From: Nocardia mangyaensis
GTDB taxonomy: Bacteria; Actinomycetota; Actinomycetes; Mycobacteriales; Mycobacteriaceae
Direction: 5' to 3'
NCBI RefSeq assembly: GCF_001886715.1
Contig: NZ_CP018082.1
Location: forward strand, 4,464,001-4,528,000
DNA length: 64,000 bases
Each line of letters starts with the position of its first letter. Position 1 is the first letter of the stretch. The notes under the pieces are model-generated. The model searched no databases. It had not been told where the DNA came from and worked only from the letters and a program-made list of their open reading frames with translations. Positions 19,429 to 29,715 of the stretch are shown piece by piece. The position numbers and the translations under genes were made by a program.

Positions 19429-19686
19429 ATGAACTACGAGACCGCGGGACCGCCCACACGCCCTGGTGTCCCGCGCTGGGCGATTCTGTCTGGAGTCGCC
19501 ATCGCCGTGCTTGCGATCGTGGTGGTGGTGATGCTCGTCGGCGGAGGCGAACACGGCCCCGGCCGACACGGCGGCGGATCGGACCACCCGTACACGAGCG
19601 TCAGCCACACCCCGTCGCCATCGGGAGCACAACCATCTGCCACGCCGCCGTCCGACCACATTCCGCCTTCGGGCGCGCACGGTTGA
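19429..19686 (+). CDS. small single-span membrane protein heading the ABC operon
   Basis: 85 residues. A short cytoplasmic start (MNYETAGPPTRPGVPRW) is followed by one transmembrane helix (AILSGVAIAVLAIVVVVMLV, residues ~18-38) and a low-complexity outside tail rich in His, Gly, Ser and Pro. No known domain. It is separated from the ABC ATPase by 36 bases and has AGGAG upstream. The His-rich tail (about eight histidines) might bind metal, but that is speculation. Position suggests an accessory subunit of the exporter. Confidence 0.65.
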   Translation: MNYETAGPPTRPGVPRWAILSGVAIAVLAIVVVVMLVGGGEHGPGRHGGGSDHPYTSVSHTPSPSGAQPSATPPSDHIPPSGAHG

Positions 19687-19722
19687 CTCCGATTCCCACC
19701 AAATCAGCTTGGGAGACAGGAC

Positions 19723-20426
<704 letters not shown>

Positions 20427-20430
<4 letters not shown>

Positions 20431-22913
20431 GCAACTTGATGGCCGTCAAGGTTCGCCGGGATCTCCGGGCGAACTGGTCTCGGCTGGCGCTGATGGTGGT
20501 TGCGATCGCCATCAGCCTCATGGTCTTCGGCGGTGTGCTGTGCGGCTGGGCCACCGTCGGCCGAGAAACCAGTGGCGCCTACATGAGCACCGAGCCTGCC
20601 TCGGCCACGATTCTGCTCGACAAGGGCGTCAACGCTGAGGTGATGGCCGCGCTCGTGGACCGAGCGCGCGACGAGCCGGGTGTGACCGCAGCAGTCGGGC
20701 GTACTCAGTTCAACAGCGAATTCCGGATCAACGATCAGTACCGAGACATTCCGATCCAGGTGTTCGTCGCCGCGCCCGACGATCCCATGCAGATGGCGAA
20801 ATTCTTTCCGCAGCAGGGCACATGGCCGCCCGCGCCGGACGAGATCTATCTCGGCAAAGACGCGCTCGCACTCATGACGACCACGATCGGCGACACCGTG
20901 ACGGTCACCTGGCCATCCGGCGGACACCGCGACGACGGCGCCGAAGCCGCCAGTGGGACGACCGTGAAGCTCCGTGTCGCCGACACGGTATACGACCCGA
21001 GTCTGTCACCGTCCCCGCAGGAACAGCGGGGGCGCGGCTACGTCTCGACCGCGGCGCTGGCGGGAAGTCCGGTGCTGTTCGATCAGGTGAAAGTGGTGGT
21101 CACCGAGCCTGGTCAGACCGAGCCGAGTCGCAGCCGCGAGGCCGCTACCGCGGTAGCGAGCCGTCTGTCCATCGCGTTGCAGCGCGACTACGGCGTCACC
21201 ATCCGCGAGGTTCAGGTCCCCCCGCCCTACGCGCATCCGCACCAGTGGCAGGCCGATTCGCTACTGCTGTCATTGCTCGCGGGCGGCGCCGCCGCGCTGC
21301 TGCTCAGCACCATCCTGGTGGCGTCGATGCTCAACAACCTCTTCACTCAACAGATCCCGCAGATCGGCATCATGAAGGCCATCGGCGCGAGCTCGGGCCG
21401 GATCGGTCGGGCCTACCTGGTGATGGTGCTCATCGTCGCCACGGCAGCGACAGTGCTGGCGTTGCCGGCTTCTGCCTGGATCGGCAACCAATTGGTCACG
21501 AACCTGCTCAGCATGCTCGGCATCGAGGCCACCACCCTGGCCCCACCGACGTGGACCTATGCGGTGATCATCGCTGTAGGCCTCGGACTGCCGCTGCTCG
21601 TCGCCATGGTGCCATTGCTGCGAGCAAGCCGGATCACCGTACGAGCAGCCATCGATCACCACGGCGGCACCACCCAGCCGGGCCGGGCGACCGCGCTACT
21701 AGCCGGGCTGGGCCGCATCCGCGGTCTGGATCGTGGCCTGATCATGGCACTGCGCAACACTTTTCGCAGACCAGCAAGATTCGTGCTGTCGGTCGGACTA
21801 CTAGCCGCGGCGGGCATCGTCTTCGTGGCGGGAATGTCACTGAGTTCCGGGGTCGACGCGGTGGCCGAGCAAGCCGAGGCCGAACGGGTCTGGGACGTGG
21901 AGATCCAACTCGCGCAGCCGGCTTCCATGGACCGAGCACGCAGCCTGCTGCAACCGGTCGGTGACATCACCTGGGTCGAAGGCATGTCCAATGCCAAGAC
22001 CGGTGTCGCGGGCGCTGACGGCGTCCCGCTCACCCGAACCTATCCCGACCAGGGGCACGGCAGCGTCTCGGTGCGTGCCGCACCGGCCGAGGCCACCATG
22101 CTCACCCTGCCGAAGAAGATCATCGAGGGACGCTGGCTCAATCCCGGCGAAACCGGGTCGATCGTGCTCAATCAGATAACCCGCAACAACACCCTTCCCG
22201 GCGTCGGAGCCGGCGACACGGTCCAGCTGTCGGTGGGCGGAAAGTACACGAGCTGGCAGGTTGTCGGCATCGCCGAGGAAACAGGACACGGCAGCGGCGT
22301 CTACACCACCACCGAGGGACTCGCCGCCGCTCTGGGAACGCCACCGCAGGTGAACATGCTGCGCATCGCGACATCCGAGCACAGCGAACAGACCCGGGAC
22401 ACGGTAGCCATGGCCGCGAGCACGGCATTGACCAATGGCGGTATCACCGTCGAAAAATCGGAATCGGTCAGCCGGGCCAACGCATCCAGCGCGGGGCACA
22501 TGGGTCCGCTGGTCGCGGTGATCATGGCCATCGCCATCGCCATGGGTGTGGTCGGGGCGATCGGGCTGGCTTCGACGATGAGTGCCAACATCATCGACCG
22601 GACTCGGGAGTTCGGCGTCATGCACGCGATCGGCGCGCAACCCAAGTCAGTTCGCCGAATCGTGGTGGCCGAAGGCATCTTCTTGGCTTTGGCCAGCTGC
22701 TTGGTCGCGGCTCTACCCGCACTCGGACTCACCGCGCTGCTCGGAAACGGACTCGGCACGTTGTTCTTCTCCGCGCCACTACCGTTCCGGATCTCACTGC
22801 CCGCGGTCATCATCTGGGTTGTACTCGCCATCCTCGGCGCAGCACTGGCAACCGCAGCAGCAGCAAGCCGGGCATCGCGGATCACTGTCCGCGAAGCACT
22901 CGCCTACCTGTAG
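20427..22913 (+). CDS. ABC permease with two FtsX domains
   Basis: Membrane permease, 828 residues. An N-terminal helix (residues ~17-37) precedes a large extracytoplasmic domain, then three helices of the first FtsX core (~275-400, including IPQIGIMKAIGASSGRIGRA). A second helix near 445-465, a second outside domain and a C-terminal FtsX core (~690-820, DRTREFGVMHAIGAQPKSVR) complete the duplicated layout. The conserved core motif GxMKAIGA occurs in both halves. MacB-like mechanotransmission rather than classical translocation is likely. Substrate unknown; regulation by TetR pairs suggests drug or antimicrobial-peptide response. Confidence 0.88.
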
Positions 22914-22936
22914 AACCGACGCCGCCGGGTCACCGA

Positions 22937-23512
22937 TTACCCGTCCGTCTGCGCTCGCAGACCGGACAGGGTGACGGTGACCAGGCGGCGTACTGCAGCC
23001 TTGGAACGCAACGAGCTCGTGGCCGACAACGCCGACAGGCTGTAGCGCGCGAGCTCGTCCGCCGGAACATCGGAGCGCACGACACCCGCCTCAGCACCCT
23101 CCACCAGCAGCGCCCGCACCAATTCCTGCAGATGTGCCTGAGCGTGACCGACGTGGCCACCTTGATGCAGCACCGCGACGAGCTCGCCATGGTGATGCTC
23201 GTGATCGATCATCGCGTAGGTACCGAGCACCTTCTCCAGCCGCTGCTCGACGCTGCCGCCCCGCTCGACGATCTCGGCCATTTGCTGCAGATGCCCACCA
23301 ACGCGCCGCTCATGCCAGGCCCGCATGATCGACTCCACGTCCGGGAAGTACTTGTACAGCGTGGCCCGGCCGATACCCGCTTGTTCCGCGATCTGAGTCA
23401 TGGTCACCGATGCGAGACCGTTCTCCGCGACCAGCGAGGCCGTCGTGTCCAGCAGGGCGTCCCGCACCGCTTGGCGATGCGCGGTGATGGTGTCGTTCCA
23501 TAGCTTGGGCAC
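22937..23512 (-). CDS. TetR-family regulator, second of the pair
   Basis: 191 residues. HTH region ALLDTTASLVAENGLASVTM and AEQAGIGRATLYKYFPDVES; opening PKLWNDTITAHRQAVRD as in the paralogue at 18723-19325. A histidine-rich stretch (DHEHHHGELVAVLHQGGHVG, about residues 98-117) lies in the ligand-binding half and is conserved in spirit with QHHRHQPHG in the other copy, so both may sense a metal or share a ligand. It is convergent with the permease, 23 bases from its stop. Confidence 0.85.
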   Translation of the reverse strand: MPKLWNDTITAHRQAVRDALLDTTASLVAENGLASVTMTQIAEQAGIGRATLYKYFPDVESIMRAWHERRVGGHLQQMAEIVERGGSVEQRLEKVLGTYAMIDHEHHHGELVAVLHQGGHVGHAQAHLQELVRALLVEGAEAGVVRSDVPADELARYSLSALSATSSLRSKAAVRRLVTVTLSGLRAQTDG

Positions 23513-24613
23513 AATCGCAGTATCTCACGTGCCATCGCCCGCTCTGCCCGAGCAGGTTCCGGGTCGATGAAGGAATCGTTGAAACAAACGCTATCAGCCT
23601 CGCTGGCGTCTGTCCCGATCCGGGAGACGATCAGCAATCACGATTCCGGTGATGTACAGCGGAATGAAAGCAAATGCGAAGAGGCGGCAAGTGCCGGGTT
23701 GCCCGCCGAACAACGTCGATCACAGCCAGTTGCGGCGGGTGTGTTCAACTGCCGAACTATTCCCTTGAACAGCCGAGAGCTGGCCCAACGCCATCTGCAG
23801 CCGCGTTGTTCAATGCCGTGGCTCGCCTTTGCTTGACGTACACACTGCGGTCGCACAATGCTTTCGAAGTACACGTCGCATCGAGGTGGATGCCGACCTT
23901 CGCCAGCCGACGCACACGCCTCAGAATTATGAATGTGCCGACCGCACCGGGAGAACCACACCAGGGGGCCGGAATTGTCACGAACCATTACCCTGACGAA
24001 CGACGTCAAGGCCGGGCGCAGAGAACGAACTGGTATGACGCGGCTGGCCCCAGCCATCGTCGGGACGATGTAAGTCGTAGCCGGTCCTGGGCGGGCGGCG
24101 CGCAAAGTAGCGAGCCGGGGTGCAAAACCTTCCTCAGCTGTCTGCGAACCGGTCACGGGCAACAGCGTCATCACGATCAGCAACACCCACCGAGCGGCGC
24201 CGCGCCGAGCATCCGCGGGTTCGGGTTGCTCGGGATCGAGGCCTTGCCGATCCCCCTGATCGTGGGCGGATGCCTCTGGCGTGGTCGTGGTGTTGGCGCC
24301 ACCGAAACCGCCGAGCAGGCCACCCGAGTTGCCACCGTTACCGGTTGATGTCGGCGCGGCGCGCGCGAACTGTTGCTGACGCGCCTGCCGACCGGTGACG
24401 AGGTCTGGCTGAAGGCCGCTTGGACGAAGCGGTGCACCTGTTTCCGGGCCGCGTGCAACTGGCGCACCCGGGGCTGGCCCGGGAGGTCGGGCGCTAGCCG
24501 AAGGCGGATGTGGCCGCAGTTGTATCGCCTACAGTTCATCTCGCTGTTCGGCAGGTTCACCCCTGGTTATTCGGGCCGGATACGCTGAGCTCCATCCCGA
24601 AGGGGAGGTAGAC
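23513..24613. other. 1.1-kb interval without an intact gene; decayed fragments
   Basis: No frame here looks like a complete gene. Two pieces look like remnants: on the minus strand near 24060-24350 a run reading GGLLGGFGGANTTTTPEASA, then a membrane-like RWVLLIVMTLLPVTGSQTAE; and on the plus strand near 24415-24497 a fragment ending RLDEAVHLFPGRVQLAHPG then AREVGR and stop, resembling a genuine protein C-terminus. Parts of 23.55-23.95 kb are lower in GC than the flanks. I could not assign families. The interval borders the biosynthetic cluster. Confidence 0.5.
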
Positions 24614-25546
24614 ATGGAGCTCAGGCTCTTGGCGTCGTTTGTGGCCGTCGCGGAAGAACTTCATTTCGGCCGCGCGGCTGCCCGACTACATTTGGCCCAA
24701 CCCTCGCTCAGTCAGCAAATTCAACGGCTGGAGCGAAGTGTAGGAGTCCAACTGGTGGAGCGCAGCTCACGCCAGGTCAATCTCACGCCGGCGGGTGAGG
24801 TGCTGCGCGATCTCGCACGCAGTATCCTCACCCAGACCGAAGAGGCCCGATCGACGGTGCGGGAGGTGGCCCTCGGCCGCGCAGGCACCCTGCAAATCGG
24901 ATACAACTTCGCGTCCGGCCAGCGCATCCTGCCCGCCGCGCTGGTGCGGATGAACACGATTCTCCCCAACGTCACGGTCAACCTGATCGAACAGCGCACC
25001 GGCCCGCAGCTGGCCGCGCTCTCGGCCGGGGCGCTGGATATCGGGTTGGTGTACGGCCGTCCCGCGGCCACCGAATTCCACAGCCAACCCCTGCTGCAGG
25101 TGCCGCTGGTGGCGGTCGTGGGCCGCGGGCACAGCTGGGCCCGGCGGGCGCGCACATCGTTCAGCGAGCTGGCCGGTCAGTCCTGCATCCTGTTCGAACG
25201 CCAGCAATGCCCGGCTATGTACGACGCCATCCACCATGCCGCGGAACGCAGCGGGATCAAGCTCAATGTCGAGCATCACCTCGACGATCCCAATGCCACC
25301 GCCATTATGGTGTCGGTCAAGCCGATGGTCGGGTTCGCATCCTCGGTGCGGGCCGGGGCCGCGCCCACCGCCGGGTACAACCAGACGGTCACGGTGGCGC
25401 TGCACGACCCGGTGCCAACGGTCGAGTTGTGCATCGTCTGGCGAGCCGACGATACCCGTCCGATCGTCCGATCGTTCCTCGGATGCATCGAATCCGCGCG
25501 ATCATCGGAATCCGTAACGAAGCTGCAATCCCTTCTGGCACAATAG
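24614..25546 (+). CDS. LysR-family regulator, probable cluster regulator
   Basis: 310 residues, AAGGGGAGG upstream of the ATG. N-terminal winged HTH: ELRLLASFVAVAEELHFGRA, then LAQPSLSQQIQRLERSVG. The substrate-binding domain follows from ~90 (GTLQIGYNFASGQRILPAAL). LysR proteins usually need a small co-inducer and activate a nearby promoter. It is the first plus-strand gene of the cluster and shares direction with the operon, but more than 1.3 kb of degraded minus-strand sequence separates them, so control is inferred from position. Confidence 0.85.
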   Translation: MELRLLASFVAVAEELHFGRAAARLHLAQPSLSQQIQRLERSVGVQLVERSSRQVNLTPAGEVLRDLARSILTQTEEARSTVREVALGRAGTLQIGYNFASGQRILPAALVRMNTILPNVTVNLIEQRTGPQLAALSAGALDIGLVYGRPAATEFHSQPLLQVPLVAVVGRGHSWARRARTSFSELAGQSCILFERQQCPAMYDAIHHAAERSGIKLNVEHHLDDPNATAIMVSVKPMVGFASSVRAGAAPTAGYNQTVTVALHDPVPTVELCIVWRADDTRPIVRSFLGCIESARSSESVTKLQSLLAQ

Positions 25547-25579
25547 GAATCAGCATCCATGCGTGTGAACTGTCGACCT

Positions 25580-26190
25580 TGCCGACCGGATCGCAGGCGG
25601 TGAGCTGGTTCGTGATCGGCGAACTCGTCATCTGGTGCGACTTCGGTGGCGCGCTCACCGACGACCTCGCGCCTCCAGGCGAAGTGGTCCAGATTCTCCA
25701 GGCAGGAGTCCGGGCCCAGATGCCACCGGGTGAGCTTTGCGGCCTTCAGGCGGCGGGCGAGGTGGTCCACGGTCGACTTCGGACCCAGCGGGTCGGACTC
25801 GAACGAGACCATGAGGGTGCGCAGCGGCGAATCACCGAGAAGGCGATCATAATTCAGCTTCGTGCCCGCCTGCTGGTAGCGGCCGGTCAGGGCGTGCCAG
25901 GACCAGTCGACCATTACGCCGCCGGCCCTCGGGCCGCCCATCACCTTGTCGCCAGGCCAGATGCCGCGCAGACACGGGACCACGCCGACGTACTGGCTGC
26001 CGTACAGGACCGACGCCCAGCGCTTCGGGTCGAACGTGCGACCGTAGACGACACCGGTGGCGATGACGCTTCGCCCAGTCGCGGGGTGCTCTCCCCTGGG
26101 CGCGTAAAGCCACTGTTGCCGACGAGAATCCGGTCGCATGCAGGGCTTTGGCGAGCGGCAGATAGAACGTGGCCGGCAGCGCTTCCAAAG
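25580..26190 (-). pseudogene. alpha/beta hydrolase, nucleophile segment deleted and frameshifted
   Basis: The start near 26188 (MEALPATFYLPLAKALHATG) is the usual opening of a serine-aminopeptidase-like alpha/beta hydrolase, but the frame is lost after VALRAQG. A second frame then gives the downstream half: FDPKRWASVLYGSQYVG, GIWPGDKVMGGPRAGGVM, TLMVSFESDPLGPKSTVDHL and NLDHFAWRREVVGER, which holds the acid/His region. The nucleophile elbow (GxSxG) and about 60-80 residues around it are absent. Inactive. It lies on the strand opposite the cluster and is likely a relic of what stood here before. Confidence 0.7.
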
Positions 26191-26281
26191 TGGAGAACTC
26201 CGACGGGCGCTAGCTCTTCGGGCGTGGTGCGTCACCGGAAACCGAGATTCGGCTGGACCTAGCATAGGCATCGCTCCTGGA

Positions 26282-26727
26282 TCAGACGGCCGCGGACTGC
26301 GAGGCCGCGAGCTTGGTGACGTACTGGAACGAAACCTTGCCGACAAGCACATCATTGTCGTCGCAGATGGCACGGATGCGCCCGACTGCGGGCTTGAAGA
26401 ACGCGGAGTGCGAGTCGCGCACCACCATCCATTCGACCTCACCCAGGCCCGGGGTGGCCGCGCCGACGAAGGCCACCGCGCAGGCGATATCGGCGGCCAG
26501 GTGCAGCGCCACCGCGTGCACGGTATTGACGTGACTGCGCAAGTCCGGATTGTCCGGCACCCCGGCGAGCGCCTGGTCGGCGTCCAGCGCGGTGACCTGG
26601 GCACCGGTGAACACACCGAACGGTACGGCCGCATTGGCGATCTCGGTGAGCTCGGCGAAATCCGGGTCTTGGTGACGAATGGCACGAATGGCGCGAACGC
26701 GCGGTCGAAGAACGACGTCTCGGTCAT
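26282..26727 (-). pseudogene. hotdog-fold thioesterase-like protein (DUF4442 type), probably frameshifted near its start
   Basis: The minus-strand frame gives PDFAELTEIANAAVPFGVFT, then HVNTVHAVALHLAADIACAV and DNDVLVGKVSFQYVTKLA, the pattern of a hotdog acyl thioesterase of about 140-150 residues. The most natural start, ATG at 26727 (MTETSFFDRAFAPFVPF), is in a different frame from the body and would shift after ~18 codons. Alternatively translation starts at a TTG at 26767 in the body's frame. It is divergent from the operon that begins at 26919, so the operon promoter lies in the ~190 bases between. Confidence 0.5.
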
Positions 26728-26918
26728 TCTTCCGGTCCCAACCGGGTCGAATCGAGTCTTCTGGCAAGAGCTTTCAATTCGCAGTATGTCCGCGCCCGGG
26801 GGCTGGAGCGGATCCCTATTGGGAAGCCCTATCGCCATCGACAGACCTGTCAAACGTCACCGATCAGCAGGGTGGTCCGTCGGTAATGTCCGTACTGGCC
26901 GTAGGGAGGACAGACACC

Positions 26919-28523
26919 ATGCTCTGGGACACGATCAGCAGTGCGGCAGAACCGCGAACGGTGCTGCATCTCCCCGCGGTGGGACAATCCATTCCGATCT
27001 CGCGGGTCTTGCGCGATGCCGAAGCGACCGCCGCGATACTAGACGGCGACCGCCGGGTCGGTGTGCTGATGGCCAATGGCGAACCGTGGTTGCGCGGCTT
27101 GCTGGCGTGCGCGCGCACCGGAGCCGCGGCAGTGCCGATCGCCCTGCCTGGAGCATTCGGCAGCGGCGGCGCGTATCTGAATCACCTGCACCGCATCATC
27201 GACGACGCCGAGTTGGACACGCTGCTGGTCGACGAGACCGGCACCCGGTTGTTGAAGCGACTCGACGGCGACCTCATGGGCGTTCGGATCCACGACATCA
27301 CCGAGGCAACTGCTCCGGGTGCCCACCGGCGGAATCGAACCCGGGGTCCGGACGAATACGCCGTCATCCAGTACACCTCCGGCAGCACCTCCGCCCCGAA
27401 GGGCGTCGCACTCACCGCGGCGAATATCGTGGCCGGGCTGGAAGTCATCGCCGATGCCGCCGCCTGGACCGGCGACGACTGCATGGGACTATGGCTGCCG
27501 CTGTTTCACGATATGGGCCTGTTCGCGACTCTCGTCAGCCTCGTCCACGGCACGCCGGTATGTCTGTGGCGGCCATCAGATTTCGTCCGTGATCCCCGGC
27601 GCTGGCTGGCCGAGTGCGCGGCATCGCCCACCACTGCGGTGCCGATGCCGAACTTCGGCTATCGAACTCTCGCTACCGCGTTCCGGGGCGAGGTCCCCGC
27701 CGAGGTCGATCTATCCCGGTGGCGGCTGGCCTTCAACGGTGCCGAGCCGGTGCACATGGAGACCATCCGGGATTTCACGGAAGTATTCGCACCCAACGGA
27801 TTCCGTCCGGCGACCATGCGCCCCTGCTACGGCATGGCCGAAGCCACCCTCATGGTGACTTGTCAACCACCGGGGTCGCTGCCACGAGCACTGACCGTGG
27901 ACCGATTCCAGCTCGGCCCCGGCGATACGGTCCGCGCAGTGTCGGAGAACTCCGACGCCGCGCGAACGGTGGTGAGCGTGGGCCGTGCCGCCGGCGAAAT
28001 GCGCTGGCGCGTGGCTGAGTCGGGCCGCGTGGGAGAAATCGAGATATCCGGTGCCGCGGTTATGGGCGGATATCTGGGCGTCCCGGACGACGAGCAACCG
28101 TTCACCGGCGATGGCTGGTTGCGCACCGGCGACTTCGGTTTCGAGCACGGCGGTGAGCTCTACATTGTCGGCCGACGCAAGGACATGATCATCCAGCACG
28201 GGCAGAACTACCACGCCGAAGACATCGAGGAGATCGTCCGGCGCTTCCCGGAGGCGGTCAACGGTCGTTGCGCCGCGATCGGTATCACCGAACCCCAGGC
28301 CGAATACATTGCCGTCCTGCTGGAAACGCCGCTCGATCCGGACGCGGCCGGCGATCTGGCCGCGGACGTCGAATCGGCGATCCGGGCAGCGCTGGGGCCC
28401 GGTATCGCCCGGGTGTATCCCGTTGCACCCAAGACGATTCCATACACCAGTTCCGGCAAGGTGCGCCGCCAAGCGGCTCGCGAACTGTGCCGCCGCATCA
28501 CTGAGGAAGGCGCGCTCGCATGA
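26919..28523 (+). CDS. fatty-acyl-AMP-ligase-like adenylating enzyme
   Basis: ANL-superfamily enzyme, 534 residues. The ATG at 26919 has AGGGAGGA nine bases upstream; earlier in-frame codons lack a site. P-loop YTSGSTSAPKG (~152-162), the FAAL-type motif LWLPLFHDMGLF (~191-202), A8-like GWLRTGDFGF, GRRKDMIIQHGQNYHAEDIE, and the C-terminal SSGKVRR with the catalytic lysine. FAALs make acyl-adenylates and pass them to a carrier protein rather than CoA. The carrier gene overlaps its stop (ATGA at 28520), so it most likely loads that protein. The acid it activates is unknown. Confidence 0.88.
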   Translation: MLWDTISSAAEPRTVLHLPAVGQSIPISRVLRDAEATAAILDGDRRVGVLMANGEPWLRGLLACARTGAAAVPIALPGAFGSGGAYLNHLHRIIDDAELDTLLVDETGTRLLKRLDGDLMGVRIHDITEATAPGAHRRNRTRGPDEYAVIQYTSGSTSAPKGVALTAANIVAGLEVIADAAAWTGDDCMGLWLPLFHDMGLFATLVSLVHGTPVCLWRPSDFVRDPRRWLAECAASPTTAVPMPNFGYRTLATAFRGEVPAEVDLSRWRLAFNGAEPVHMETIRDFTEVFAPNGFRPATMRPCYGMAEATLMVTCQPPGSLPRALTVDRFQLGPGDTVRAVSENSDAARTVVSVGRAAGEMRWRVAESGRVGEIEISGAAVMGGYLGVPDDEQPFTGDGWLRTGDFGFEHGGELYIVGRRKDMIIQHGQNYHAEDIEEIVRRFPEAVNGRCAAIGITEPQAEYIAVLLETPLDPDAAGDLAADVESAIRAALGPGIARVYPVAPKTIPYTSSGKVRRQAARELCRRITEEGALA

Positions 28524-28759
28524 ACGCGGACACCGTGGAAGCTGCCCTCCTCGTCGCGTTCGCGACCCGGCTGGCATCCGACCCCGCCGATATCGAACCG
28601 GACCAGGCGATCGCGGACTTGCCCGGCATCGATTCCCTCGCCATGCTGCGCGTCATCGTCGACGTCGAAACCGCTCTCGGCATACAGATTCCCGACGACA
28701 CCGCCTACGCCGCGACCACCGTGCGGCAGCTCGCGAAACTCATCGCGGAGCAGGCGTGA
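28520..28759 (+). CDS. acyl carrier protein 1
   Basis: 79-residue carrier protein. The 4'-phosphopantetheine site is S39 in LPGIDSLAMLRV, in the canonical position before helix 2; the acidic character (pI clearly low) fits a stand-alone ACP. It overlaps both neighbours by four bases, so is translated in step with the ligase at 26919 and the transglutaminase-like protein at 28756. No phosphopantetheinyl transferase is encoded in the window, so it must rely on one elsewhere in the genome. Confidence 0.88.
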   Translation: MNADTVEAALLVAFATRLASDPADIEPDQAIADLPGIDSLAMLRVIVDVETALGIQIPDDTAYAATTVRQLAKLIAEQA

Positions 28760-29715
28760 ACCTCCGATTCGTGCAGACGCCGGCCGATCTGACTGTCTTC
28801 GACACCCCGGTCTCGGCGGCGGCCGAACTACTACAGATCGACCCCGCACAGGTGGCGGCACTGGCGTCGGAGGGGTTACAGCACCGGCTCGATCCCCTGC
28901 GGGGAATGCTGTTCGACTACGCCGACGTGGTCAATGCCGGGGCCTCCTCGAACAGCGGACTCACCGTGCCCGAACTGGGGCAGCGGATGCTGATGCGGTT
29001 CGCCGCCGGAACGTCGCAGTCGTGGCTACGGCCGATTACCTGGACTGTCACGGTGCATTTGCCCGTCGGTCGGCGGGGTGTCCTGGCCGCCGCCGTACCC
29101 GATCTACGAGCCGAAGGAGTCGAGGCCCTCGACGCTGCGGACTCCGACGTTCCGGCGCCGACCGTCCCGGCGGGTCGCCAGAGTGAACCGTTTCGGGTCC
29201 GCGTGCGACTCGCAGGCGAGCGTTTCGACATCGACAACGCAAGCGTCCGTGCGGCATTCGATGACCACGTCGAGGCCTTCACTTCCGGTCGGGTCGTCTA
29301 CCAGACCATTGCCGAGAGTCTTCGCGCCGAGTACCGGCGGGCGTGGGAGCTGGGCATCGCCGACTGCGTGGTCGCGAGCGCGGTGCTCACGGACCGATTG
29401 CGGGACAGCGGATTACGCGCCAGAACCCGTCGTGGCTATCTGCTCGGCCTGCTCGGCAGCGACCATGCCTGGACCGAGGTGCACGAACAAGGTCGCTGGA
29501 AGCCCCTGGATGTCGTCTTCGCGCACCTGGCGGCCGACGATGCCGACGAATTCCGGCAAGCCTGCTGCGGCAGCCGTTTCAACCGCTTGCTGCCGGGCGC
29601 TGTCAAGGCGGGCGCTCCGCTGGTGACCGACACCGACGGCGGGCCGGGACCGAAATGGGCATTCGCGGGAGTGACCTCGCGCATGGAAAGCGCCGCGGCG
29701 ACGGGAGTCCGGTGA
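28756..29715 (+). CDS. transglutaminase-like (papain-fold) protein
   Basis: 319 residues from the GTG at 28756 (overlapping the carrier stop); the longer frame upstream is a shadow. The C-terminal half is a transglutaminase core with the full triad: C204 in GIADCVVASAVL, H237 in SDHAWTEVH and D252 in WKPLDVVF. The N-terminal ~150 residues have no recognised domain. In pathways such as andrimid, transglutaminase homologues form amide bonds from carrier-bound acyl thioesters; placed directly after an ACP, the same role is plausible. A protease or hydrolase role is the alternative. Confidence 0.78.
   Translation: MNLRFVQTPADLTVFDTPVSAAAELLQIDPAQVAALASEGLQHRLDPLRGMLFDYADVVNAGASSNSGLTVPELGQRMLMRFAAGTSQSWLRPITWTVTVHLPVGRRGVLAAAVPDLRAEGVEALDAADSDVPAPTVPAGRQSEPFRVRVRLAGERFDIDNASVRAAFDDHVEAFTSGRVVYQTIAESLRAEYRRAWELGIADCVVASAVLTDRLRDSGLRARTRRGYLLGLLGSDHAWTEVHEQGRWKPLDVVFAHLAADDADEFRQACCGSRFNRLLPGAVKAGAPLVTDTDGGPGPKWAFAGVTSRMESAAATGVR

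Noticed and set aside
25276..26853. Single 525-residue minus-strand protein spanning hydrolase and thioesterase remnants
   Set aside because: It joins out-of-frame shadow sequence to pieces of two different families; also overlaps the 3' part of the LysR gene.
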